Assembly: GCA_964017155.1 (NCBI GenBank)
Contig: OZ024861.1
Location: forward strand, 25,562,713 to 25,626,712
Direction: 5' to 3'
DNA: 64,000 nucleotides
DNA from: Oasisia sp. SBJ-2009
Lineage: Eukaryota; Annelida; Polychaeta; Sabellida; Siboglinidae
Position 1 is the first letter of the stretch. The number at the start of each line of letters is the position of its first letter. A program made the position numbers and the translations under genes. The notes below the pieces were generated by a model. That model saw only the letters and a list, made by a program, of their open reading frames with translations. It was not told where the DNA came from and did no database searches. This document shows positions 36,029 to 49,531 of the stretch, in pieces.

Positions 36029-38283
36029 TGATCACTGTAGCATATGCTATTGTTTCCAAGGCAATGTATCAACATACGCATTCGATCTCCGTCACTACCT
36101 AGATACAAATCTGCGTGCCGAGAAATGTGTGACTGCAATAAATATTGGTCTCAAAACATCGAATGATCTCTACACTTGTCTCAGAAGGAACACATGCCAA
36201 ATGCGTACACTTGAGTTACACTATTGCAATGAATGAGGCACTTGTGTAGGTTGCCTTTGCATGCTGATTCCTAAGTATGCTGTTTCCAGTCGAGATGAAT
36301 GCGTTTTGCTGGGTGTCATGACGGTCAAAGAATCGTCTACTCAACTGTATTGAGTGGGTGTATGTGTACATGCGAGAATGTGTGTGGCATTCGCCGCGCC
36401 AATGGTGCTTATGCATATCAATGTTACGATACTTTCCGCGGTGCGATCTCGGCCTCTTACACAAGTTTCGTTTCATATGCATTATTTTGCCTCATATTTT
36501 GACATTACGTATCTTGATATACATCATATAGCGTGCAAAATAGCTCGATCAATCGTCTGAGTAAAACGTTTCGATTGCGAGAACTGCAACATTAAAACTA
36601 ATGTCCACTCGCACTAGCTGTGATACATATATCGATGTCATGCTATCGTTGATTTGATTCTTACAGTGATCGGCCTACATTATCATCTACCTCAACATGT
36701 TGTATAAATCAAATAACTTGATAAAAACAACGCTTCACCCACTGTCGAATGACTGTTCCGCATCGCCAATCTTCACATCATCGGGCCTGGTCGGTCAGTA
36801 CTGCTGCCAGAAGTCGTCGGCCATGTGTCGCTGCATCTTCACCGGGCTCAGGCACCTGAGAAAAAACAATAAAAGAGCGTTACAGTGTGCACGGTGTCTA
36901 ACAAAATTGAAAACAGCAGGCTCAATTCTTACATATGCCCACATTCCGTCACCCCACTGGCGTCAAAGACGCAAATCCCACCGCGATGCGGTCGAGATTA
37001 CACTAAAGAAACTGGCATCTGTCGCCAGCATTCGGCTGCGCGGCACAATAATGGCGGCAAACCGGAAGACGCGCCACAACAATACCGTGACGTCACGACA
37101 ATACGGCAGACGCGCCATTTTCGTTCCTGGCGACGTCAGATTTCAAGATGGCGACGCCTTTGATCTAAGCAAACTGGGGGGGGGGGGGGGGGCGCTTTCT
37201 TCCACTTTTACTTCGTTCTTTCAATGTTTTACTTGCGCTAGCCTATTTCGCAATAAGGTACACACATAGGACTACAGTTGTATTATGGTACAACGGCCTT
37301 TGCGACATTCGGGTACTTTTTATGCACGATGCAAGTCAAGGTGCGTGGCGTATAACACCGATTAGATTCAACAATGTCAGACTCTCTCCGTTAATTTTTA
37401 GACCAAAGATATCAGGCCTGCTGCGTCCGCGCGTATTAAAACCACTACACTACCCTACCCGCGCCTCTCGTAATGAAGTTTCAAACGTTGGAGCAATTGT
37501 GGTTGGCTTGCATTCTACGCAAGTGCCTAATTCATGTCGGAAATGGAACAGAATATTCATATTCTTGTTCTCATTCACAGTACACTGTATATGGTGCATA
37601 CCACTCTTCGATGAGTTTTCTCAATGTCTCAAGCAGCTTTCCACCTATGCCTAGGCAAATAGATGTTTGGACAGTATCTAATTTAACATTCGTACTGCTG
37701 AGCTTCAAACTACTACACCCAACGACATAAGTTCCCTTCATTGTGTTGGCAATCTACTCTCTGCGATCTGGAACTCTAAAACGTGTTAACGGCGACGCCA
37801 CGAGGGATGTATGCAGGCTGCGCAAAGATGTATCGGAAGCATTATATGCCATTTCATGCGATAAAAGACGTTCGTTCGCATACAGGCTAGATTTACTCTG
37901 TAGTGTAATACTCTTTGTAGGGTGTACAATGTGTGTAGCTAGCTCAACATCAATGATCACATGATGCGACCATTGCATTGCCTGTTAGTTGCTTTGTGGT
38001 TTCGTTTTCATATTGAACTTGCGACATGTCTGCTCTTTGGTTTCAGGTCTTCCTATTTGAGTCCGAAGTGTGAGCGACACACAGACCCTCTGAGAATGCG
38101 ACGAGCGAGTAGTGATGAAGCCCACGCATGTCTAGTATATAATTTCGTAGTTGTCTGGGTAGTTTGGAACAACCTTTGTTTTCTCGTGTGGCTCTTCGCC
38201 TTCACTGTTATGTCTAGCTTTTGGCGTTACCTGTTTGTCGGCATAGCGCTCACGACATGGCCAAAGAGCTGGCCTGTTGGCAC
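36029..38283 (+). repeat. Unit 17 (2255 bases)
   Basis: G-run of 17 at 37176-37192. CAGTACTGCTG near 36796 is shared with units 2, 18 and 19. ACACCCAACG near 37716 is shared with units 9 and 19. Private changes: TTCTTACAGTG near 36659 (changes a 3' splice-like tract), CGCTGCATC near 36829, GAGTTTTCTC near 37614 and ACGACATAAG near 37723 (adds an in-frame stop). Marker CAGAATATTC. Confidence 0.95.
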
Positions 38284-40537
38284 TGATCACTGTAGCATAT
38301 GCTATTGTTTCCAAGGCAATGTATCAACATACGCATTCGATCTCCGTCACTACCTAGATACAAATCTGCGTGCCGAGAAATGTGTGACTGCAATAAATAT
38401 TGGTCTCAAAACATCGAATGATCTCTACACTTGTCTCAGAAGGAACACATGCCAAATGCGTACACTTGAGTTACACTATTGCAATGAATGAGGCACTTGT
38501 GTAGGTTGCCTTTGCATGCTGATTCCTAAGTATGCTGTTTCCAGTCGAGATGAAGGCGTTTTGCTGGGTGTCATGACGGTCAAAGAATCGTCTACTCAAC
38601 TGTATTGAGTGGGTGTATGTGTACATGCGAGAATGTGTGTGGCATTCGCCGCGCCAATGGTGCTTATGCATATCAATGTTACGATACTTTCCGCGGTGCG
38701 ATCTCGGCCTCTTACACAAGTTTCGTTTCATATGCATTATTTTGCCTCATATTTTGACATTACGTATCTTGATATACATCATATAGCGTGCAAAATAGCT
38801 CGATCAATCGTCTGAGTAAAACGTTTCGATTGCGAGAACTGCAACATTAAAACTAATGTCCACTCGCACTAGCTGTGATACATATATCGATGTCATGCTA
38901 TCGTTGATTTGATTCTTCCAGTGATCGGCCTACATTATCATCTACCTCAACATGTTGTATAAATCAAATAACTTGATAAAAACAACGCTTCACCCACTGT
39001 CGAATGACTGTTCCGCATCGCCAATCTTCACATCATCGGGCCTGGTCGGTCAGTACTGCTGCCAGAAGTCGTCGGCCATGTGTCGCTGTATCTTCACCGG
39101 GCTCAGGCACCTGAGAAAAAACAATAAAAGAGCGTTACAGTGTGCACGGTGTCTAACAAAATTGAAAACAGCAGGCTCAATTCTTACATATGCCCACATT
39201 CCGTCACCCCACTGGCGTCAAAGACGCAAATCCCACCGCGATGCGGTCGAGATTACACTAAAGAAACTGGCATCTGTCGCCAGCATTCGGCTGCGCGGCA
39301 CAATAATGGCGGCAAACCGGAAGACGCGCCACAACAATACCGTGACGTCACGACAATACGGCAGACGCGCCATTTTCGTTCCTGGCGACGTCAGATTTCA
39401 AGATGGCGACGCCTTTGATCTAAGCAAACTGGGGGGGGGGGGGGGCGCTTTCTTCCACTTTTACTTCGTTCTTTCAATGTTTTCTTGCGCTAGCCTATTT
39501 CGCAATAAGGTACACACATAGGACTACAGTTGTATTATGGTACAACGGCCTTTGCGACATTCGGGTACTTTTTATGCACGATGCAAGTCAAGGTGCGTGG
39601 CGTATAACACCGATTAGATTCAACAATGTCAGACTCTCTCCGTTAATTTTTAGATCAAAGATATCAGGCCTGCTGCGTCCGCGCGTATTAAAACCACTAC
39701 ACTACCCTACCCGCGCCTCTCGTAATGAAGTTTCAAACGTTGGAGCAATTGTGGTTGGCTTGCATTCTACGCAAGTGCCTAATTCATGTCGGAAATGGAA
39801 CAGCATATATTCATATTCTTGTTCTCATTCACAGTACACTGTATATGGTGCATACCACTCTTCGATGAGTTGTCTCAATGTCTCAAGCAGCTTTCCACCT
39901 ATGCCTAGGCAAATAGATGTTTGGACAGTATCTAATTTAACATTCGTACTGCTGAGCTTCAAACTACTACACTCAACGACAGAAGTTCCCTTCATTGTGT
40001 TGGCAATCTACTCTCTGCGATCTGGAACTCTAAAACGTGTTAACGGCGACGCCACGAGGGATGTATGCAGGCTGCGCAAAGATGTATCGGAAGCATTATA
40101 TGCCATTTCATGCGATAAAAGACGTTCGTTCGCATACAGGCTAGATTTACTCTGTAGTGTAATACTCTTTGTAGGGTGTACAATGTGTGTAGCTAGCTCA
40201 ACATCAATGATCACATGATGCGACCATTGCATTGCCTGTTAGTTGCTTTGTGGTTTCGTTTTCATATTGAACTTGCGACATGTCTGCTCTTTGGTTTCAG
40301 GTCTTCCTATTTGAGTCCGAAGTGTGAGCGACACACAGACCCTCTGAGAATGCGACGAGCGAGTAGTGATGAAGCCCACGCATGTCTAGTATATAATTTC
40401 GTAGTTGTCTGGGTAGTTTGGAACAACCTTTGTTTTCTCGTGTGGCTCTTCGCCTTCACTGTTATGTCTAGCTTTTGGCGTTACCTGTTTGTCGGCATAG
40501 CGCTCACGACATGGCCAAAGAGCTGGCCTGTTGGCAC
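38284..40537 (+). repeat. Unit 18 (2254 bases), resembles distant unit 2
   Basis: G-run of 15 at 39431-39445. It shares GATGAAGGCG (near 38550), CAGTACTGCTG, TGTTTTCTTGCG (near 39477), TTAGATCAAAG (near 39650) and CAGCATATATTC with unit 2. GATGAAGGCG and TTAGATCAAAG occur in no other copy. Apart from unit 2's private GATAACAGACG and G-run length I noticed no further differences. Confidence 0.95.
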
Positions 40538-42780
40538 TGATCACTGTAGCATATGCTATTGTTTCCAAGGCAATGTATCAACATACGCATTCGATCTCCG
40601 TCACTACCTAGATACAAATCTGCGTGCCGAGAAATGTGTGACTGCAATAAATATTGGTCTCAAAACATCGAATGATCTCTACACTTGTCTCAGAAGGAAC
40701 ACATGCCAAATGCGTACACTTGAGTTACACTATTGCAATGAATGAGGCACTTGTATAGGTTGCCTTTGCATGCTGATTCCTAAGTATGCTGTTTCCAGTC
40801 GAGATGAATGCGTTTTGCTGGGTGTCATGACGGTCAAAGAATCGTCTACTCAACTGTATTGAGTGGGTGTATGTGTACATGCGAGAATGTGTGTGGCATT
40901 CGCCGCGCCAATGGTGCTTATGCATATCAATGTTACGATACTTTCCGCGGTGCGATCTCGGCCTCTTACACAAGTTTCGTTTCATATGCATTATTTTGCC
41001 TCATATTTTGACATTACGTATCTTGATATACATCATATAGCGTGCAAAATAGCTCGATCAATCGTCTGAGTAAAACGTTTCGATTGCGAGAACTGCAACA
41101 TTAAAACTAATGTCCACTCGCACTAGCTGTGATACATATATCGATGTCATGCTATCGTTGATTTGATTCTTCCAGTGATCGGCCTACATTATCATCTACC
41201 TCAACATGTTGTATAAATCAAATAACTTGATAAAAACAACGCTTCACCCACTGTCGAATGACTGTTCCGCATCGCCAATCTTCACATCATCGGGCCTGGT
41301 CGGTCAGTACTGCTGCCAGAAGTCGTCGGCCATGTGTCGCTGTATCTTCACCGGGCTCAGGCACCTGAGAAAAAACAATAAAAGAGCGTTACAGTGTGCA
41401 CGGTGTCTAACAAAATTGAAAACAGCAGGCTCAATTCTTACATATGCCCACATTCCGTCACCCCACTGGCGTCAAAGACGCAAATCCCACCGCGATGCGG
41501 TCGAGATTACACTAAAGAAACTGGCATCTGTCGCCAGCTGCGCGGCACAATAATGGCGGCAAACCGGAAGACGCGCCACAACAATACCGTCACGTCACGA
41601 CAATACGGCAGACGCGCCATTTTCGTTCCTGGCGACGTCAGATTTCAAGATGGCGACGCCTTTGATCTAAGCAAACTGGGGGGGGGGGCGCTTTCTTCCA
41701 CTTTTACTTCGTTCTTTCAATGTTTTCTTGCGCTAGCCTATTTCGCAATAAGGTACACACATAGGACTACAGTTGTATTATGGTACAACGGCCTTTGCGA
41801 CATTCGGGTACTTTTTATGCACGATGCAAGTCAAGGTGCGTGGCGTATAACACCGATTAGATTCAACAATGTCAGACTCTCTCCGTTAATTTTTAGACCA
41901 AAGATATCAGGCCTGCTGCGTCCGCGCGTATTAAAACCACTACACTACCCTACCCGCGCCTCTCGTAATGAAGTTTCAAACGTTGGAGCAATTGTGGTTG
42001 GCTTGCATTCTACGCAAGTGCCTAATTCATGTCGGAAATGGAACAGCATATATTCATATTCTTGTTCTCATTCACAGTACACTGTATATGGTGCATACCA
42101 CTCTTCGATGAGTTGTCTCAATGTCTCAAGCAGCTTTCCACCTATGCCTAGGCAAATAGATGTTTGGACAGTATCTAATTTAACATTCGTACTGCTGAGC
42201 TTCAAACTACTACACCCAACGACAGAAGTTCCCTTCATTGTGTTGGCAATCTACTCTCTGCGATCTGGAACTCTAAAACGTGTTAACGGCGACGCCACGA
42301 GGGATGTATGCAGGCTGCGCAAAGATGTATCGGAAGCATTATATGCCATTTCATGCGATAAAAGACGTTCGTTCGCATACAGGCTAGATTTACTCTGTAG
42401 TGTAATACTCTTTGTAGGGTGTACAATGTGTGTAGCTAGCTCAACATCAATGATCACATGATGCGACCATTGCATTGCCTGTTAGTTGCTTTGTGGTTTC
42501 GTTTTCATATTGAACTTGCGACATGTCTGCTCTTTGGTTTCAGGTCTTCCTATTTGAGTCCGAAGTGTGAGCGACACACAGACCCTCTGAGAATGCGACG
42601 AGCGAGTAGTGATGAAGCCCACGCATGTCTAATATATAATTTCGTAGTTGTCTGGGTAGTTTGGAACAACCTTTGTTTTCTCGTGTGGCTCTTCGCCTTC
42701 ACTGTTATGTTTAGCTTTTGGCGTTACCTGTTTGTCGGCATAGCGCTCACGACATGGCCAAAGAGCTGGCCTGTTGGCAC
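40538..42780 (+). repeat. Unit 19 (2243 bases, shortest)
   Basis: G-run of 11 at 41678-41688. It lacks 7 bases (ATTCGGC) near 41538, leaving GCCAGCTGCGCGG. A GC flank on both sides suggests a short-homology deletion. It also has GTCACGTCAC at the CRE, CAGTACTGCTG, TGTTTTCTTGCG, ACACCCAACG and CAGCATATATTC. Private changes: CTTGTATAGG near 40750, CTAATATATA near 42629 and TATGTTTAGC near 42707. Confidence 0.95.
41394..42461 (+). other. 355-codon ORF of unit 19, created by a 7-base deletion
   Basis: The 7-base loss near 41538 joins the frame starting MCTVSNKIEN to the frame downstream of the cluster. No other unit has this join. No recognised domain. Confidence 0.2.
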
Positions 42781-45031
42781 TGATCACTGTAGCATATGCT
42801 ATTGTTACCAAGGCAATGTATCAACATACGCATTCGATCTCCGTCACTACCTAGATACAAATCTGCGTGCCGAGAAATGTGTGACTGCAATAAATATTGG
42901 TCTCAAAACATCGAATGATCTCTACACTTGTCTCAGAAGGAACACATGCCAAATGCGTACACTTGAGTTACACTATTGCAATGAATGAGGCACTTGTGTA
43001 GGTTGCCTTTGCATGCTGATTCCTAAGTATGCTGTTTCCAGTCGAGATGAATGCGTTTTGCTGGATGTCATGACGGTCAAAGAATCGTCTACTCAACTGT
43101 ATTGAGTGGGTGTATGTGTACATGCGAGAATGTGTGTGGCATTCGCCGCGCCAATGGTGCTTATGCATATCAATGTTACGATACTTTCCGCGGTGCGATC
43201 TCGGCCTCTTACACAAGTTTCGTTTCATATGCATTATTTTGCCTCATATTTTGACATTACGTATCTTGATATACATCATATAGCGTGCAAAATAGCTCGA
43301 TCAATCGTCTGAGTAAAACGTTTCGATTGCGAGAACTGCAACATTAAAACTAATGTCCACTCGCACTAGCTGTGATACATATATCGATGTCATGCTATCG
43401 TTGATTTGATTCTTCCAGTGATCGGCCTACATTATCATCTACCTCAACATGTTGTATAAATCAAATAACTTGATAAAAACAACGCTTCACCCACTGTCGA
43501 ATGACTGTTCCGCATCGCCAATCTTCACATCATCGGGCCTGGTCGGTCAGTAATGCTGCCAGAAGTCGTCGGCCATGTGTCGCTGTATCTTCACCGGGCT
43601 CAGGCACCTGAGAAAAAACAATAAAAGAGCGCTACAGTGTGCACGGTGTCTAACAAAATTGAAAACAGCAGGCTCAATTCTTACATATGCCCACATTCCG
43701 TCACCCCACTGGCGTCAAAGACGCAAATCCCACCGCGATGCGGTCGAGATTACACTAAAGAAACTGGCATCTGTCGCCAGCATTCGGCTGCGCGGCACAA
43801 TAATGGCGGCAAACCGGAAGACGCGCCACAACAATACCGTGACGTCACGACAATACGGCAGACGCGCCATTTTCGTTCCTGGCGACGTCAGATTTCAAGA
43901 TGGCGACGCCTTTGATCTAAGCAAACTGGGGGGGGGGGGGCGCTTTCTTCCACTTTTACTTCGTTCTTTCAATGTTTTACTTGCGCTAGCCTATTTCGCA
44001 ATAAGGTACACACATAGGACTACAGTTGTATTATGGTACAACGGCCTTTGCGACATTCGGGTACTTTTTATGCACGATGCAAGTCAAGGTGCGTGGCGTA
44101 TAACACCGATTAGATTCAACAATGTCAGACTCTCTCCGTTAATTTTTAGACCAAAGATATCAGGCCTGCTGCGTCCGCGCGTATTAAAACCACTACACTA
44201 CCCTACCCGCGCCTCTCGTAATGAAGTTTCAAACGTTGGAGCAATTGTGGTTGGCTTGCATTCTACGCAAGTGCCTAATTCATGTCGGAAATGGAACAGA
44301 ATATTCATATTCTTGTTCTCATTCACAGTACACTGTATATGGTGCATACCACTCTTCGATGAGTTGTCTCAATGTCTCAAGCAGCTTTCCACCTATGCCT
44401 AGGCAAATAGATGTTTGGACAGTATCTAATTTAACATTCGTACTGCTGAGCTTCAAACTACTACACTCAACGACAGAAGTTCCCTTCATTGTGTTGGCAA
44501 TCTACTCTCTGCGATCTGGAACTCTAAAACGTGTTAACGGCGACACCACGAGGGATGTATGCAGGCTGCGCAAAGATGTATCGGAAGCATTATATGCCAT
44601 TTCATGCGATAAAAGACGTTCGTTCGCATACAGGCTAGATTTACTCTGTAGTGTAATACTCTTTGTAGGGTGTACAATGTGTGTAGCTAGCTCAACATCA
44701 ATGATCACATGATGCGACCATTGCATTGCCTGTTAGTTGCTTTGTGGTTTCGTTTTTATATTGAACTTGCGACATGTCTGCTCTTTGGTTTCAGGTCTTC
44801 CTATTTGAGTCCGAAGTGTGAGCGACACACAGACCCTCTGAGAATGCGACGAGCGAGTAGTGATGAAGCCCACGCATGTCTAGTATATAATTTCGTAGTT
44901 GTCTGGGTAGTTTGGAACAACCTTTGTTTTCTCGTGTGGCTCTTCGCCTCCACTGTTATGTATAGCTTTTGGCGTTACCTGTTTGTCGGCATAGCGCTCA
45001 CGACATGGCCAAAGAGCTGGCCTGTTGGCAC
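42781..45031 (+). repeat. Unit 20 (2251 bases)
   Basis: G-run of 13 at 43928-43940. Private changes: TTGTTACCAAGG near 42803, CTGGATGTC near 43062, GACACCACG near 44543, CGTTTTTATATTG near 44751, GCCTCCAC near 44946 and ATGTATAGC near 44959. GAGCGCTACAG near 43627 is shared with unit 29. Marker CAGAATATTC. Confidence 0.95.
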
Positions 45032-47284
45032 TGATCACTGTAGCATATGCTATTGTTTCCAAGGCAATGTATCAACATACGCATTCGATCTCCGTCACTA
45101 CCTAGATACAAATCTGCGTGCCGAGAAATGTGTGACTGCAATAAATATTGGTCTCAAAACATCGAATGATCTCTACACTTGTCTCAGAAGGAACACATGC
45201 CAAATGCGTACACTTGAGTTACACTATTGCAATGAATGAGGCACTTGTGTAGGTTGCATTTGCATGCTGATTCCTAAGTATGCTGTTTCCAGTCGAGATG
45301 AATGCGTTTTGCTGGGTGTCATGACGGTCAAAGAATCGTCTACTCAACTGTATTGAGTGGGTGTATGTGTACATGCGAGAATGTGTGTGGCATTCGCCGC
45401 GCCAATGGTGCTTATGCATATCAATGTTACGATACTTTCCGCGGTGCGATCTCGGCCTCTTACACAAGTTTCGTTTCATATGCATTATTTTGCCTCATAT
45501 TTTGACATTACGTATCTTGATATACATCATATAGCGTGCAAAATAGCTCGATCAATCGTCTGAGTAAAACGTTTCGATTGCGAGAACTGCAACATTAAAA
45601 CTAATGTCCACTCGCACTAGCTGTGATACATATATCGATGTCATGCTATCGTTGATTTGATTCTTCCAGTGATCGGCCTACATTATCATCTACCTCAACA
45701 TGTTGTATAAATCAAATAACTTGATAAAAACAACGCTTCACCCACTGTCGAATGACTGTTCCGCATCGCCAATCTTCACATCATCGGGCCTGGTCGGTCA
45801 GTAATGCTGCCAGAAGTCGTCGGCCATGTGTCGCTGTATCTTCACCGGGCTCAGGCACCTGAGAAAAAACAATAAAAGAGCCCTACAGTGTGCACGGTGT
45901 CTAACAAAATTGAAAACAGCAGGCTCAATTCTTACATATGCCCACATTCCGTCACCCCACTGGCGTCAAAGACGCAAATCCCACCGCGATGCGGTCGAGA
46001 TTACACTAAAGAAACTGGCATCTGTCGCCAGCATTCGGCTGCGCGGCACAATAATGGCGGCAAACCGGAAGACGCGCCACAACAATACCGTGACGTCACG
46101 ACAATACGGCAGACGCGCCATTTTCGTTCCTGGCGACGTCAGATTTCAAGATGGCGACGCCTTTGATCTAAGCAAACTGGGGGGGGGAGGGGGCGCTTTC
46201 TTCCACTTTTACTTCGTTCTTTCAATGTTTTACTTGCGCTAGCCTATTTCGCAATAAGGTACACACATAGGACTACAGTTGTATTATGGTACAACGGCCT
46301 TTGCGACATTCGGGTACTTTTTATGCACGATGCAAGTCAAGGTGCGTGGCGTATAACACCGATTAGATTCAACAATGTCAGACTCTCTCCGTTAATTTTT
46401 AGACCAAAGATATCAGGCCTGCTGCGTCCGCGCGTATTAAAACCACTACACTACCCTACCCGCGCCTCTCGTAATGACGTTTCAAACGTTGGAGCAATTG
46501 TGGTTGGCTTGCATTCTACGCAAGTGCCTAATTCATGTCGGAAATGGAACAGAATATTCATATTCTTGTTCTCATTCACAGTACACTGTATATGGTGCAT
46601 ACCACTCTTCGATGAGTTGTGTCAATGTCTCAAGCAGCTTTCCACCTATGCCTAGGCAAATAGATGTTTGGACAGTATCTAATTTAACATTCGTACTGCT
46701 GAGCTTCAAACTACTACACTCAACGACAGAAGTTCCCTTCATTGTGTTGGCAATCTACTCTCTGCGATCTGGAACTCTAAAACGTGTTAACGGCGACGCC
46801 ACGAGGGATGTATGCAGGCTGCGCAAAGATGTATCGGAAGCATTATATGCCATTTCATGCGATAAAAGACGTTCGTTCGCATACAGGCTAGATTTACTCT
46901 GTAGTGTAATACTCTTTGTAGGGTGTACAATGTGTGTAGCTAGCTCAACATCAATGATCACATGATGCGACCATTGCATTGCCTGTTAGTTGCTTTGTGG
47001 TTTCGTTTTCATATTGAACTTGCGACATGTCTGCTCTTTGGTTTCAGGTCTTCCTATTTGAGTCCGAAGTGTGAGCGACACACAGACCCTCTGAGAATGC
47101 GACGAGCGAGTAGTGATGAAGCCCACGCATGTCTAGTATATAATTTCGTAGTTGTCTGGGTAGTTTGGAACAACTTTTGTTTTCTCGTGTGGCTCTTCGC
47201 CTTCACTGTTATGTCTAGCTTTTGGCGTTACCTGTTTGTCGGCATAGCGCTCACGACATGGCCAAAGAGCTGGCCTGTTGGCAC
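45032..47284 (+). repeat. Unit 21 (2253 bases), sister of unit 22
   Basis: The G-tract at 46179-46193 is interrupted (9 G, one A, 5 G). Private changes: GTTGCATTTG near 45253 and GAGCCCTACAG near 45878. The right half has AATGACGTTTC (near 46474), GTTGTGTCAATG and CAACTTTTG (near 47171). The first and third are shared with unit 22 only. Marker CAGAATATTC. Confidence 0.95.
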
Positions 47285-49531
47285 TGATCACTGTAGCATA
47301 TGCTATTGTTTCCAAGGCAATGTATCAACATACGCATTCGATCTCCGTCACTACCTAGATACAAATCTGCGTGCCGAGAAATGTGTGACTGCAATAAATA
47401 TTGGTCTCAAAACATCGAATGATCTCTACACTTGTCTCAGAAGGAACACATGCCAAATGCGTACACTTGAGTTACACTATTGCAATGAATGAGGCACTTG
47501 TGTAGGTTGCCTTTGCATGCTGATTCCTAAGTATGCTGTTTCCAGTCGAGATGAATGCGTTTTGCTGGGTGTCATGACGGTCAAAGAATCGTCTACTCAA
47601 CTGTATTGAGTGGGTGTATGTGTACATGCGAGAATGTGTGTGGCATTCGCCGCGCCAATGGTGCTTATGCATATCAATGTTACGATACTTTCCGCGGTGC
47701 GATCTCGGCCTCTTACACAAGTTTCGTTTCATATGCATTATTTTGCCTCATATTTTGACATTACGTATCTTGATATACATCATATAGCGTGCAAAATAGC
47801 TCGATCAATCGTCTGAGTAAAACGTTTCGATTGCGAGAACTGCAACATTAAAACTAATGTCCACTCGCACTAGCTGTGATACATATATCGATGTCATGCT
47901 ATCGTTGATTTGATTCTTCCAGTGATCGGCCTACATTATCATCTACCTCAACATGTTGTATAAATCAAATAACTTGATAAAAACAACGCTTCACCCACTG
48001 TCGAATGACTGTTCCGCATCGCCAATCTTCACATCATCGGGCCTGGTCGGTCAGTAATGCTGCCAGAAGTCGTCGGCCATGTGTCGCTGTATCTTCACCG
48101 GGCTCAGGCACCTGAGAAAAAACAATAAAAGAGCGTTACAGTGTGCACGGTGTCTAACAAAATTGAAAACAGCAGGCTCAATTCTTACATATGCCCACAT
48201 TCCGTCACCCCACTGGCGTCAAAGACGCAAATCCCACCGCGATGCGGTCGAGATTACACTAAAGAAACTGGCATCTGTCGCCAGCATTCGGCTGCGCGGC
48301 ACAATAATGGCGGCAAACCGGAAGACGCGCCACAACAATACCGTGACGTCACGACAATACGGCAGACGCGCCATTTTCGTTCCTGGCGACGTCAGATTTC
48401 AAGATGGCGACGCCTTTGATCTAAGCAAACTGGGGGGGGGCGCTTTCTTCCACTTTTACTTCGTTCTTTCAATGTTTTACTTGCGCTAGCCTATTTCGCA
48501 ATAAGGTACACACATAGGACTACAGTTGTATTATGGTACAACGGCCTTTGCGACATTCGGGTACTTTTTATGCACGATGCAAGTCAAGGTGCGTGGCGTA
48601 TAACACCGATTAGATTCAACAATGTCAGACTCTCTCCGTTAATTTTTAGACCAAAGATATCAGGCCTGCTGCGTCCGCGCGTATTAAAACCACTACACTA
48701 CCCTACCCGCGCCTCTCGTAATGACGTTTCAAACGTTGGAGCAATTGTGGTTGGCTTGCATTCTACGCAAGTGCCTAATTCATGTCGGAAATGGAACAGA
48801 ATATTCATATTCTTGTTCTCATTCACAGTACACTGTATATGGTGCATACCACTCTTCGATGAGTTGTGTCAATGTCTCAAGCAGCTTTCCACCTATGCCT
48901 AGGCAAATAGATGTTTGGACAGTATCTAATTTAACATTCGTACTGCTGAGCTTCAAACTACTACACTCAACGACAGAAGTTCCCTTCATTGTGTTGGCAA
49001 TCTACTCTCTGCGATCTGGAACTCTAAAACGTGTTAACGGCGACGCCACGAGGGATGTATGCAGGCTGCGCAAAGATGTATCGGAAGCATTATATGCCAT
49101 TTCATGCGATAAAAGACGTTCGTTCGCATACAGGCTAGATTTACTCTGTAGTGTAATACTCTTTGTAGGGTGTACAATGTGTGTAGCTAGCTCAACATCA
49201 ATGATCACATGATGCGACCATTGCATTGCCTGTTAGTTGCTTTGTGGTTTCGTTTTCATATTGAACTTGCGACATGTCTGCTCTTTGGTTTCAGGTCTTC
49301 CTATTTGAGTCCGAAGTGTGAGCGACACACAGACCCTCTGAGAATGCGACGAGCGAGTAGTGATGAAGCCCACGCATGTCTAGTATATAATTTCGTAGTT
49401 GTCTGGGTAGTTTGGAACAACTTTTGTTTTCTCGTGTGGCTCTTCGCCTTCACTGTTATGTCTAGCTTTTGGCGTTACCTGTTTGTCGGCATAGCGCTCA
49501 CGACATGGCCAAAGAGCTGGCCTGTTGGCAC
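47285..49531 (+). repeat. Unit 22 (2247 bases), sister of unit 21
   Basis: G-run of 9 at 48432-48440, tied with unit 26 for the shortest. AATGACGTTTC (near 48721), GTTGTGTCAATG and CAACTTTTG (near 49418) repeat the right half of unit 21 at a spacing of 2247. Marker CAGAATATTC. Confidence 0.95.
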
